Source of the DNA: Sanguinoderma infundibulare
Taxonomy: Eukaryota; Basidiomycota; Agaricomycetes; Polyporales; Polyporaceae
Direction: 5' to 3'
Assembly (NCBI GenBank): GCA_032821775.1
Contig: JAVLRN010000016.1
Location: forward strand, 310,001-374,000
DNA length: 64,000 bases
Shown: in pieces, positions 44,240 through 56,200 of the stretch
How the letters are laid out: every line of letters starts with the position of its first letter
Position numbering within the stretch: the stretch's first letter is position 1
Program-made: the position numbers and the translations under genes
The notes under the pieces: model-generated
Databases searched by the model: none
The model's input: the letters and a program-made list of their open reading frames with translations, nothing else
What the model was told of the DNA's origin: nothing

Positions 44240-45406
44240 ATGGCCGACAGCGAGGGCGCGAACGTGTGGGACCTGGTGACGGGGACAGTCGGTTTCTTGG
44301 CCGTCTTCCCTCTCATCTTTGCGTACATCTGGAGTCAACGTCCTGTGATAAAGCTCGCCCGACTGGAATCGACTCTCAAGGACACCGAGGGCGTTCTCCG
44401 CTCCGTCATGGAGGAGGGATTCCTCGACCCGAGACGCCACCTCGCGCAATTCGAGGCGCGTCTGAAGCAGTGCGTGTCTAGTTCCGTATCCTTTTTACCC
44501 CGCTTTTCTAACGCTAGTATAGGTTCCGCTTCGAGACGGCGCAATGCCGCGATGAAACGTTCAGGGTGTCCGGCAAGTGGCAAGTCTTTTTGACGTGGTA
44601 CAATGGCCTTTCAATGCGGATCTCCAACCTCCGCGACCAGGTCAAGGCCCTTCGCGCTGCTATCTGCGTAAGTTCTTTCTCTTCGTGCCAATTACACGAG
44701 GACACCACTGAACTTATCTGCCCGACTGCAGGAAACCAGCGCGACTGCGAGGATGCAGCTCCTGCAGAAATCTCCCGAAGACTTCTTGCAGCCTTTGCAC
44801 GATCGGTGGCGTCGGAGCTTCTCGAAGATCTGGCGGCGTATTATTTCCTTCGGTCAGTGCAGTCTCAAGCATTGTCGTCATCTCCCAGACTCGCTGACGT
44901 GCTTTCCCACAGTTCTCAGGCGGTCTGCTGTCGAGACGGTTCTGACCGACACCACCGAATTGGTGACTTTGTCCTCCGTGTCCACTACTGACACTCTAGT
45001 TGCTCCATCAGAAAACACATGCCACCCGTCCCTTTCTAGCGTCTCGGACAACGCGTGCACATGCACCTGTCACTCCTGCAAGACCTCCGGTGAACGTCTG
45101 CAGTCCAGCTCTGAGTCCCATGCCGCCACAACCACCACCGCCGCCACATGGATCGACGACTTGCGCCTGCTGGTGCGTGCCCTCTACCCCACGGATACCA
45201 CTGCCAAAGGTGAGAACACCCCTCTACTGGCGGACGGAGTCGCCGTACCACAGGCAGCACCAACATACAAGCGACGGTCGCCCACGTCTAGCAAGGCTTA
45301 TCGTCCCCGCCGTTTCCGCAGGCAGCGGACCTTGGGGCAGGCTGCTCCGGGACGCGTTGGTGAATCTGATGCCAACTCGGGCTTGTCTAGGGAGTCCACA
45401 CTGTGA
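44240..45406 (+). CDS. Single-pass membrane protein of unknown function
   Basis: Exons 44240-44469, 44523-44667, 44732-44852 and 44913-45406 give exactly 329 codons plus stop. Residues about 9-31 (VWDLVTGTVGFLAVFPLIFA) form one hydrophobic segment near the N-terminus. It is followed by a helical region with QFRFETAQCRDETFRVSGKW, WYNGLSMRISNLRDQVKAL and LLQKSPEDFLQPLHDRWRR. Then comes a Ser/Thr-rich stretch, a Cys-rich patch (NACTCTCHSCKTS) and a basic tail. The regular introns and full closure indicate a real gene. I do not recognise the family; the architecture suggests a membrane-anchored cytosolic protein with coiled-coil potential. Confidence 0.75.
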
Positions 45407-46118
45407 GACTCGCGTCAACATGCACATCTGGGTCTCGTCACTGTTGGTCCTGGGTACAACATTCGCTAGCCTCCGTTCGGCATAAAACACGGCACTATCT
45501 GTGACTCCGGGCTCGCAGCGCATCTCCACCATCCCGTCATCTCGTCGATACCCTTCAAGATTGGTCCCCTGGCCCCGGAATCGACAAGTCTCATCCCTTC
45601 ACGTTTCGCTCTCCTGCCCGATCTAATGCTCGATGCACTAGACTAGACTGTTTGTACTATTCTATTGTGGCCCACTATCTAAATACGCTTCATATGTCCC
45701 TGCTAAAATGTTCCATCATACTCCATGTCTAATACATTCCGTTATAACTGATGGTTCTGTGGAGACCGAGTGCCGTTGGTGGTGAGTGAGTCGAACAAAA
45801 GGTACCTGTGGTAGCCAAACAATCAACTCCTTCAAGGATCTCCAACCATTACGTTGATTACGCTGCACAGTGAGCACCTACGCAGCGTGACGTTTCAAAT
45901 TGTTCGGCACATACATATGGGCACCTTAGGGTCGGAAACGACTCGTGCTCACTAAGTATACAGCGGAATAACCAGGTCTAAAACGTAGCCTCGACGACTT
46001 CCGGAGAGAACTAATGGTACATAGTACATACCCGCATACCAACGCCACACAGGTCTCTTCCTCGACATGACGCACACTGCGAGAGACGGTCAACTTGTGT
46101 CAAGACCCAGCCAGCCGT
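45407..46118. other. No recognisable gene
   Basis: 3' flank of the 44.2 kb gene, AT-richer than the surroundings, with no frames of note. Confidence 0.5.
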
Positions 46119-46275
46119 TTACACAGATGCCTTCCGCTTCCCGGAGGGGTCTTGACCATCTGACGCAGGGGCAACGCTCGACCCACGATACACGCTCGGG
46201 GGGCGCGACCTGTCCCCGCAGAGCTTCATGTCGTAATTGACAATAATGTACGCCAGGATCCATACATAAGCAACC
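46119..46275 (-). pseudogene. Cytochrome P450 C-terminal scrap
   Basis: On the minus strand the frame reads AYVWILAYIIVNYDMKLCGD, then SRPPSVYRGSSVAPASDGQD and ends KRKASV-stop at 46119. This is the typical last 50 residues of basidiomycete P450s (the region after the heme-binding Cys, with the VNYDMKL strand and the RPPS motif). The heme Cys loop and everything upstream are missing. It directly abuts the decayed RHS/Crinkler-like gene, so the two were joined by rearrangement. Confidence 0.6.
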
Positions 46276-46349
46276 ATGCACCTGGTGGAACACAATTGCG
46301 GGATGACAATAAGATTGAGACAAGCGAAGACGTGAAGGATGCTACCGAC

Positions 46350-48180
46350 CGCAGGTAAAGACCTTCGAACAGTAAAGCTGCCATGCCTGCTCCCCGAGGG
46401 CCCATACTCTCAAATCGACCGTATATCTCCAGCATCCTGTCGCGCGAGAACCTGGTGAGCATGTCCAACGTTTGCTCGTAGATGGCTCTGGTCCTGAAGC
46501 CGATGGCTACATCATCGCTAGAGAGCGGAGTCTCCGAGATCGAGTTGGCACGCTGGACGACCATGATGTCGGGAGAAAACCCGTGTCCTCCGATTGAACC
46601 AAGCTTGTTGATGTCATAGGCGAGACAGGCGTACAGTAGGTCCAGCTTGAATTCGGCGGGGCTGCTCAAGAAGTGTTCGATATCGCGCGGGCATGGCCAG
46701 ATTTCCGTTCGGAGAGAGTGGATCGCGGAAGGATCGATTGACGAGTAGCGCCGCTGCTGGCCGGAATGGAAGGCCTCCGGGTAAAGCGACCGTACCCTAA
46801 GAAGTGACCGAAGGTTAGTCAACGATGTCACAAATCGCGTAGAGGGCTATACCTATATCGCGCAAAGCTCTTCGTCATCCCATGCTGCCGTCCAAAGCCG
46901 TAGACATCCTGTATGACGTGTGTATCCCGGGACATTGAAAGCCACCAAGAACAACCATCTCGGATAGGCAGTGCATGTAGGGAGGGGCAAGTTGGGGCCA
47001 CGATCGTCGACTACTAGGGACCAACAGCGAGAGCTTGCATCCTTGGGTGGAGGAAGCTAGGAGCATATCTCACCAACTTCGATGTCGCGCGTACGAGTGG
47101 ATAAAACGCTCTCGCGCGTGAGGTAGCACGTTATCAGCACGTCGGCGAACGTGACGAGCACGGGATGTTTACGCGGAAAACACCAGACGAGGAAAAAGAG
47201 GAGAAAGTGAATCTTTCCTAGGTATGTCTGTCAGCATACAGATCGGAGGGTGGTGTAAGAAGAACAGGTGGGGTGGAACATACCGGTACCTGGCTAGCCC
47301 AGGATCAAGCACCCGGGCACGACCTCCTCCAGGTTCGCACGTGCGTTCGAAACACCTTGAGCAAGCAACACGAATTCGTCGCGAACGAACATCGACCCTT
47401 GCTCGTTCGACATGTACGTCATTCCGAACACGTCTCGAACGACATCCTCCTTCACAGATATGAAGCGTTCTGAGCGTGGCTTGGCGAGAATGCTGTCGAG
47501 GCGGTCTTTCTGACCCCACCAATCGTCACGAAAGGTGACCTACATTTCTGGAGGATCCCCCCAAATATCCGTCTGTGACAGGTTCATATATCAGAGCCCT
47601 GGGTGCTGTTTGAAATGGGTGGAGACTCACCGTCCTGATCTAGTGCGAGGTTGGGGGCTGTCGTAGTTGCAGAATAGGAGCTCCTCAGAGACAGTCCGCG
47701 ATCAGTACTAGTGGAACCCGCGTGGCAATACGTCATAACTCGCATGGCTTGATCAAATCCTTGGCTAGCGCCCTTGGGTGCGACGCCGCATACTGTTTCT
47801 TCTTCTTCTTTGGTTCGAGCATGTGTACGTGCTCGATATAACGAGGAAAAGATGCAGGCTTACAGGCCAGAAGCTTCTACCTCGTAGGCTGCAACAAAAA
47901 TCGTGAATCGTAAGTGTGGTCCTCAGGGCAATAAATAACTCGATCTCCTCCCAAGAACCTGTCCATAGCGCCGCCTTGTATCATGAGTCCTCGAGTGCTA
48001 TGACTGTCCCTGTGGATGGAGGAACGGAATCTTGCTTCGTCCGCGTTCCCAAGAGAACCAATAAAGCTCTTCGTCGAGTGCGTACATACAATAGCCAATG
48101 ACGGCAGCGTCGCCAAAGATGAAAAACGGCAACAACATGCAGTCCAGACGGCCGTTCCTCTACGAGCCACTTCAATCACA
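46350..48180 (-). pseudogene. RHS/Crinkler-like P-loop NTPase, decayed
   Basis: Spliced minus-strand exons read WLVEERPSGLHVVAVFHLWR (from 48175), the segment ending DRVIYCPEDHTYDSRFLLQP (to 47877), DDWWGQKDRLDSILAKPRSE and DVFGMTYMSNEQGSMFVRDE (47530-47350). The P-loop follows, then KIHFLLFFLVWCFPRKHPV and the long exon 46820-46355 with SSPAEFKLDLLYACLAYDIN and RAIYEQTLDMLTRFSRDRM. This architecture is that of basidiomycete RHS/Crinkler-type ATPases. The Walker A reads ILG-stop-PGTGKI: a TAG at 47296-47294 replaces the expected Gln, and Ile follows the Lys instead of Ser/Thr. A further TAG ends the exon near 46854. It is therefore most likely a pseudogene. Confidence 0.6.
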
Positions 48181-49638
48181 AGCGTACATACCCATCCTGC
48201 CTCGCGGACGCCTCGTTTTCACCCGTCAAGACCTGAATATTGAATACAAACACGCCGCTTTCAAACCACGACGTTCACGGGGGGGCTGGGCCCGCCCCCC
48301 CGGAAAAGCTAGAAGCGGCTCGTGAGAACACGTTCACCATTCCTTCCGAACCGGGGAACGGGACTTGCGGCCATTTGAAGGTGGCCGGGTCCTCCCCCTC
48401 GTCCTCGTGGTCCTCCCGCGAATCGCGAATGTCGCAGGGACGTGGGCCAGACCCCAATCGGGGCGAATCTGCCCCACATCGTGAGAGGGTGCAGCGTCTG
48501 CTTCTGAGTGTGTTTGTCCAGAGAACGCGAGCGGAATCTAAACATCTTGTCCCACGTAATAGCGCAAGCTCTCGTGGTTCGGACCTCTTCCCAGCCAACC
48601 GTCCGTCAGGAACAAGGCTGTGGCTGACAATCGTCCAGGCCGCAATCTGTCTTCATATCTCGTCAGAAGGTCTCCCGAATTCCAAAGCAGCCATCGCAAA
48701 CGGACGTACCCATCGACATACCCTCGCCTCCTTCAAGCCTCCACCAGGACGACTCAGCGAACGATCACAGCGCACACGCACACACGCGGACTCGAGCGAA
48801 AAATAGAGATAAAGAAGAGAATATGGCAGTGTGACGAAGGAAGTAGTGGTAGTAGTAACTAACACGGGAGCGACAAGTGTACACAGGCAGAGAGGAACGC
48901 TGGCAATTCGACTATGACACAATTCGGGCACGGACGGGTGGAAAACATAACATGTAGGGTAACAACAGCTCGATAGCGGACAGAGAGAGGGCGGAGGGCA
49001 GAGAGGGCAGATCAGAGAGGATCGAAGAACGAGCGCAAGCGTAGGTGACGGGTGCGGGGAGAATTGGGACGACAGGACCATGCACTGGTAAGACAACTAC
49101 GAGTTACGTATGCGGTGCGCGTGCACGCTCTCCATCTCGGGATAACGCGGTCGGTCAGGATGAGGGGACTAGTAGAAGGCACTACTAAATGAACATGATA
49201 GGGGAATAGAGGGAGGAATATGCGAGAGATGAGGGGAGGGGCATGGGTCTCTACAGGTAAATAACCTAGCAGGCATTGACCGGGGCCGGGTCGGATGGAT
49301 TGGCGCATCAGAGGGCGCGGCAGTAGCTTTGCCTTTTGTCATAAATACGATCATCCAGGATCCACGACGACAGGCAAAGGCCGGGTTGGGGATGAGAGGC
49401 GAGGTGAGGGACGTGGTATGCATGCAGACGCGCGCACCGAGTAGAACGAAACCCAAAGCGGGAAAACGGTGCGCGCACGAAAGAAGAGATGCACAGCAGG
49501 GAAGCAACGAGCAGCGGCAGCGGAAGCAATCCTCCAAATTCCGTATTGTAATTCCAGATATCAAATTCCAAAGGGCACGCACATCCCACGCCACGAAGCC
49601 GCCATTGCGACGCCACAATGCTGGCGCCAACGGCGTAC
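48181..49638. other. No firm gene; 3' flank of the LisH gene at its right end
   Basis: A minus-strand frame at about 48598-48275 contains an acidic stretch (REDHEDEGEDPATFKWPQ) that looks coding-like, but no start, introns or family could be fixed. 48650-49600 is probably the 3' UTR and terminator region of the minus-strand LisH gene. Confidence 0.4.
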
Positions 49639-52456
49639 CTATGCTCCTGTGGCGCTATCAGGGTTGAACCATTCCGCGAAGTCGCGCTCGAAGTTGAGGC
49701 TGGAGTCGTTCATCATGTTCGGATCCAGGTCCCCGACACCAACCCCGAACGACCCGAAGAACGCATCCGCGTCGAATGCGTCCACAGGCCCTGGTGGCGG
49801 CGGCGGCGGCGGATGGTTCGACATGTTTGGTGTCGTCGCAAGAATGGCGGACGGTGACGGCACCGTCATCGCGACCCCCGATGCATTCGGTGTGTGCGGC
49901 GCCGGTGTGGACGTTGGTGGGGGCACTCCGGGAGCACCCTGGCCGGGGGCTGACCCGCCGATACCGACGGCGACGTTCTGTGGTGAGGCATCCATGCGAC
50001 CATTCGGTGGTCCGCTATCCTCCGGTTTCGACGGACCGCCTGGAGTCTTCGCAGCCATTGCTGGTGAAGGAGGAGGAGGAGGCATCATGGTCATGGGCTT
50101 GCCCTGCCCCATGCGGTTGGGGGGCTGCCCGCCTTGGCCATCTGCGGCGGGCGAGGGGGCGCCAACTGGCATCACGTGCTGCTGCATGCCCGGAGTTTTG
50201 TGGAAGTTTTGCATGGCTTGTCGGTACTGTAGAACAAAATCAACGGTACAACCTCAACCCGATAGACGATTGGGCGTACCTGATGTATGTTTGCGTTGTT
50301 CATACCGCCCGGTACAGGTTGCATCATCGAAGGGTTCATTGGAGGTTGCATCGGGCTCATTTGCGACGTCGTCAAGCCATGACCCAACATCGAGTTCCCC
50401 ATCCCCGTCATCCCAGCTCCGTTGAACTGCATCCCTTGCATTTGTCCTGGGCGCTGCATCATACCGTTAGGGTGCATTGGATGGTGCATCGGCGGTCCCG
50501 GTTGCCCAGGGTGCTGCGGGGGGTACATCGGTGTCATGGGCGGTTGAGCATGCTCGCTTGCTGGCGATCGACGGACTCGCTTATTGGCCGGAGGCGAAGA
50601 CTCATTCCGTGCATTCGGCAATTGCTCGGCCTGTAGAATGGAGGAGGGAGAAGCGAGACGTCAGTCACCGTGTCGATCACGACCAGTGACGCACTCACCT
50701 CTTGTCCGGGGGATGTGCTGTTCCTCTTCGCACCTCTCTGTTGGCTAGGACCTGGCGGTGGTTGCAATGGCGGCTGACCAGGTTGCTGGGCATTCGTCGG
50801 ATGGGAAACATTCCGCAGTCCAGACGGGGGTTGCATTGTGCTAGGTCCCGGCTGGCCCGGCGGAACGTTACTTGGGCCCGGAACGTTCGGGGGCTTCATG
50901 TTCCCTCGACGGAAGGCTTGTGCAAGTTGTGTCTGCCCCGCCAAATGTTAGTGTCACGACGCGGCATTCGGATAGCGAAGAACGGACTCTCTCTTCGACC
51001 GTCATGACGCCTATGTCCTTGTCACCCATGCCGAGATCCTGCTTCATCTTCTGCAAGCTCGGTGGAGGGATCCGGTTGAGCTCCGCCATAAGCTGCTCGG
51101 GTGTCATCACCGGGACCTGACGATGCGCCATGGAAGGACTCTGTTGGACAGCGGGCGATCCTGGATTACTCGGGGATCGGCCAACAAGTGATGGATACGG
51201 AGCTTGGGGCGTCTGCTGGGGTCCCTGAGGGCCGGTGGGTGGGTGCATGCCCCGGTTCATTTGGGTCAGCGGCTGGTTCTGGCCAACAGCAGCCATGGGA
51301 TTATGTAGTTGGGACCCGCCTTGAGTATTCGGAGGCGAATGAGCCAAGGTCGGTGACTGGAATGGCGCGCCATTTACACCACGCGGTTGGGGAGGAACGG
51401 GGCGCTGATTGGGAGGGCCTGGAGGCATATTGGTACCTGGCGGGGGAACGGGGACTCCTGGAGGTCCTGCCGACGACCCAGGAACGCCATTCGGCTGGGG
51501 CGCGTTGCCGGGGAAAGGGAGGGCGCTTTGAGCGCCGTTCGGGAGAGGACCAGGCTGCTGGCCTGGTACAGGTGCGATACCGTTCGGTTGAGGTCCGGAG
51601 GAGTTTGGTGGTCGTACACCGTTGGCTGGGAAGCGTCCTGCTGGTGGTTGTCCGGGTTGTCCTGGACGTGGTTGTGGTTGTTTCTGTGCTGCAGCTTGCA
51701 TCTGCGCTTGATGCTGCGTAGAGAACGAGAACAGAAATGAGTGCTCAACTCACTGAAAATGACACAGAAAACTATCGTAACATGGGGCAGGGACGGTGGA
51801 ATGGAAAAACGCGACGCCCGGACATGCGTCAGCACCCCGGTCGAGTCGGCGTGGCGAGTGGCGGAGTGGAAACTAGTTGCGAAGGACTATGAAAAGGAAG
51901 CCAGCGAATTTGGGGCATGGCATTCAGAAAAGAATCCATACCGCGGCGAAGATAACCAGGCAAGGACGGCGGGAAGAGGGCGAAAGCGACTGATCAAGAG
52001 ACTCGACTCACCTGGGTGTACAACATGGCCTCCTCCGGACCCGCCCCACTGCTCTTGGCGGTGAACAGCACCCAAAAGACACTCCACCACCTACGCACGG
52101 CCTCAGCTATCGGCAGAGAGAGGACTCGAAGCGGCGGGAGAGGACGACACTCACTCAAAGAGCAGCCCTTGTTTCGCATTGATCGGGGGCGTAGCCGTCG
52201 CGGGGATCTGCGCCTCCGCCTGGAGCTCGTGGGCAGTCTTGCGGAAGCCGCGCTTGAGGCAGTAGTCGTGTATGTAAATGTTAAACCTATCGCGCGCGAG
52301 CGCAGGAGGAGAGCATGACGGTTAGCGGGATCGCGAGGGCGGGCAGGCACAGACGGACATCCTGTCTCCATCCCATGACATCGCCGGCTGGTCGATGGGC
52401 GTGGGTACGTGGGGGTGGGGGTTGTCGACGGCGGCCGTCGTGACATCGGTGGCCAT
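49639..52456 (-). CDS. LisH-domain transcriptional regulator (Flo8/SomA/SSDP-like)
   Basis: Seven exons (52456-52359, 52286-52155, 52090-52012, 51713-50988, 50932-50699, 50630-50280, 50226-49639) give exactly 735 codons plus stop. Residues 33-60 form the LisH motif MFNIYIHDYCLKRGFRKTAH followed by ELQAEAQIPA. It continues into LLFEWWSVFWVLFTAKSSG at about 74-92, the signature of LUG/SSDP/Flo8-type co-regulators. The remainder is Pro/Gln/Gly/Met-rich with a conserved helix PPSLQKMKQDLGMGDKDIGV near residue 325 and a C-terminal FERDFAEWFNPDS. Yeast Flo8 and Aspergillus SomA act with PKA signalling on morphology and adhesion genes. A nuclear regulator role is inferred from the family. The start is set by the ATG that makes the LisH motif complete through a 72-nt intron. 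Confidence 0.85.
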
Positions 52457-53217
52457 GTCGAGGCGTGTGGGGTGCTATCGAGCCTGAGGTGGCTGTCGAG
52501 GGTGAGCAAACGACGTGGGAGGGGTGAGGGAGGTGACAGACTTTGCGCAGCAGCGATATATGGCCCGACGGATAAAGGACGAGGAAGAGGATTGGGAGAA
52601 GAAGCCCGGGCGGGAGAGATAGAGCCGAGCCAGGCGGGATGGGGCAGGCAAAGCTGTGCTGTGCGTTGTCGCGGCGTCGGGCGGTGTCGATGTCGGTGTT
52701 GGGGTCAGAGTCGAGGTCAGTGTCGAGGGCGTCGAGGGCGGCGGGGGCGCGGGAGGGGGCGATGGTATCTTGTGAGAAGCGGGATAGGCTCAGTGGAGGG
52801 AGAAGCAGGAGGCGGACAGACAGAGCCAGCCACGCCCAGCTGCCCACACGCGACCGACCAGCCCCGATCCGGTCACACGTCCTCGACGCACAAACAAACA
52901 CACCGGCATCTCCCGGCGCCTCTCTATTATATCCACTACAACAATTACACTCGTTACTCTAATCAATCCGCTCCCAATAATCAACGCATGCGTCGCCATC
53001 GACTCGGATGACAATGACGAACCCTCGGAACCCGAAATCCAATCCTCCCCGACCAGCGCGCCTAATGCCGCTGGCGCACCACCGTAATCGTCGCCATCAA
53101 CGGTACCCCTCTCCACGGGCCCAGAAGGGCAAACGAAACAAGGAGAAGGAAGTGGTGGAGGTGGAGGTGGACCAGGAGGACGTCAGTGTGCATCGAGCCC
53201 TGCCCCGACCGGCGCGC
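52457..53217 (-). promoter_or_regulatory. Promoter/leader of the LisH gene and 3' flank of the START gene
   Basis: On the minus strand 52900-52460 is rich in CT and CG-rich tracts, typical of long 5' leaders of regulatory genes. A short AT-rich patch with a TATTATAT element lies at 52925-52932, about 470 nt before the ATG. A repeated GACCGGCGCGCCTAATGCCG-like string occurs at 53056 and 53207. Confidence 0.4.
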
Positions 53218-56200
53218 CTAATGCCGCCGTACGACCGCAATCTGGAAATCCCACCCGCCGACGACGTACTTCACTTCCAATAACCTCTTGATCTCTCGCC
53301 ATCCAGCGCTCACCTTCCCGATCTCCTTCTCGTCCGTCACGACGTAGATGAAGTCCGCCGGGGAGAGCAGCGACCTCAGCAGCGAACCGACGAGGAACGC
53401 AATCAGCGCCACGATGACCACCGTTGACAGCGGGTATAACCCTGTCCCCGGCGCCGTCCTCGCTCGCCCGAGCAGCGTATCACCTCCGGGGCCTTCTCCC
53501 GTTCTCCCTACATCTTTCTGAGATGCGGCTGGGGATCGCCCCGAGCCTTCTGAGCCACAGCCCGAAGTAGAAGTAACGACAGCGCTCGACCGTCTTGATG
53601 GGCTGAACCTGAGCAGCGAGCCTTGCGCATATCCGTTGAGGTTCAGGAACCGCATGAACCCTGTCGCCGCGCTCTCAGGTGGGTGCGCTTCCGCGGGCGA
53701 AACCGCCGGCGTTGCCTGCTGTGAGAAAAAACGATACATACGCCGTCCACCAGATGGCAGAGAAGCGCGTGCAGCACGTCAGCCAGAATGCACAACATGA
53801 TAGATGGGGCGCGAACAGCAAGCGGAATGCATGACTTGCGCGCGCACCTACAGTTGTTTTCAGATTAACAGGCCCTGTCGTCAAGGCAGCGAGACCCCGC
53901 CCCGAATCGCGCCACGCCCGACATCGTACAGTCCGAAGGAGGACTGACATGAGTTCGATGAGAAGCAGAATGTAAGAACATCCCTGAATGGGGTTTGGGA
54001 AACATGACGGAAACATCGCACAACCTCTATGTTACATCGAATAGTTCGAACTATGTTTCCGCCATGTTGCCAGAAGTCCCCTGCTTCACATTCCACACGT
54101 GATTCCGAAGAAAACATTAGAGCTCACAATGCCTTCCGTGCACCGCGACACACAGCGCGTAGGCCTAGCTCGGCAGCGATAGACAGGACAAATAAACCGA
54201 AAAAGGCCCTCATAGTTCTGTAACCAAAATCATCAGCCGTTAAGGGAGGACCGCTCCCTTAACGGTTGCTGACGAGACTAGGGCAGAAGAGGTAAGACCG
54301 CGGTGGCCGTGGCAAAAGGTGGGCGGGCGGACATTGGGAGCATATTGCACCCCCAATGCTCACAATGCTTTCCTGGCAGGGTGGAACACTCTGGATCGGC
54401 GAGTAACCGACTCGGACATGTTTTCCGCGAGGGCCCATCGATCTGAAAACATCCAAACGTTGACCAACACTCACCCTCTCGATCGCGTCCTCCTTGGCGT
54501 CCCCCGCCGCTCCGCCGCCTTCCTTGTCCTCCTTGTCCTCCGCCCCAGAAGGCCCCTCGGCCACTTTCGCCTTGACCGGCCCTTCCAGAAGGTGTTGAGC
54601 AACGGCTAGCGGCGTCTGCAGCTCGGCCGGCACCTGCTCCCCCGCGGACACGGACCTGCAACACACGCGCACGCAACGCGATATGTCAGTCGACGCTCGG
54701 ACACAGCGTGGCGTCTCGGAGATTGTCCGGACATGACTTGATAATGCACACGCACCGCGCGAGAACGTCCATCTTTGCCGCCCGCCCGTCCAGCAGCTCG
54801 TCCCGCCCTAATGCCGTCAGCGATTCTTTCTCACTCAGCACCGACACCTCGGCGCCGTTGACCGCCACTGCCACCTTGTTCTTCGCGGATGAGGATGCGG
54901 ATCCGCCGGCACGCGCAGGTCGAACCCGCAGGTCGATGATGGCGCGCCCCTCCTCCAGCTCGAGCAGCCACTGTGGTTTTGGCGGTGCGCTCCGCGTCTC
55001 GCCGGTCAGTGGGTCGACGATCGTTGTCATCCGGTATTGTGCCGTCGGCAGGGTGAAACGAAGCAGATGGCGCGGAGGCCTGTCCACGTTCAGCCCGGCC
55101 GAATGGAGCGGAGAAGGTGGAAGCGTATACGCTGCGCATGCGACCGGAAGAACCAACTGGTCATCAACCTGTGCCTCACCATTGGCACCGTCCGAAGATG
55201 GCGCAGGAAGCGCGAGCTGATTCTTCGCGCTCTTCTCGATTCGAGACCGCAGCTGCACGTCGTAGCCGCCCGGATAGAGTTTTGAGTCCACGATGAGCTC
55301 AGAGACGAGAAGATCCACGGGGAGCCGAACCTCTCCCCGAGCCGTGAATATCGACGGTGAGCGCCGGACATCACGCGCTCGGGGAGATTGCGAACGTGCG
55401 GCCCGAATGCGAGTCTCAGAAGCACTAGGCTCCAAGTTCTCGCTAGGCTCGTCAGACTGGAGAGGAGCGGGGTTCTGGGTTGAAAGTGGAGCGGGGTTCG
55501 TTATGACGCGACTGGGTCTTGGGGTGCGATCGTCCTTGGGTGGCGAGGGAGATAGGCCGGCGGATCCATTGAGTATCATGAGACTCGAGTATAGCCGGGT
55601 TGCAGGGTTGAACGCGACGGAGAGGAATACACGGCTTGCATCGCGTCGTCGTAGTATCCAAGGCTGCTGGGATCGGAGCTTGTCCTCCGGGGAGGGCGCG
55701 AGCACGAAGCCGGCCGCGGGCAGACGCATAAGAGGAGAGGGCGACAACGTCTTGAGATAGCTTTCAACGGCCAGGATGGACTTGGGCAGCATCCCGTTGA
55801 TCATCGAGTTGACGGCAGCAGGTATCGACCCTGCATAATCGACTGCGACAACCCGACTGCATCGTGTTGACGGGATTGCGTAGTTTTCGGCCGAGTACGG
55901 GTCGAGCGTCTCCAATATCCACGCGTCAAGGAAGACACGGCCGACAGGAAGGGTATACGCATTGTACTTGCTCGCCGCGAACTGGCTGACGGACTCGGGA
56001 GAGAACGACGCGGAGACGCAGAATATGGCTGATCGATTGTGATGCTCATTAGAGAGCTGCTCGACGTCGACGGTGCTTCGCCGCGAGGCTGGTGGCGGCG
56101 CGGTGCCTCGTGCTATCAAGGAAGTCAAGTAGAACCCCCGGTCGCGGAAGGGGAAGCCACCCTTCATTATGACAAACGCGGTATGAGCGTCTGCGCCGTA

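Noticed and set aside
49469..50636. 318- and 286-codon plus-strand frames opposite the LisH gene
   Set aside because: Antisense shadows of the Pro/Gly-rich exons; the minus-strand model closes in phase over seven exons and has the LisH domain.
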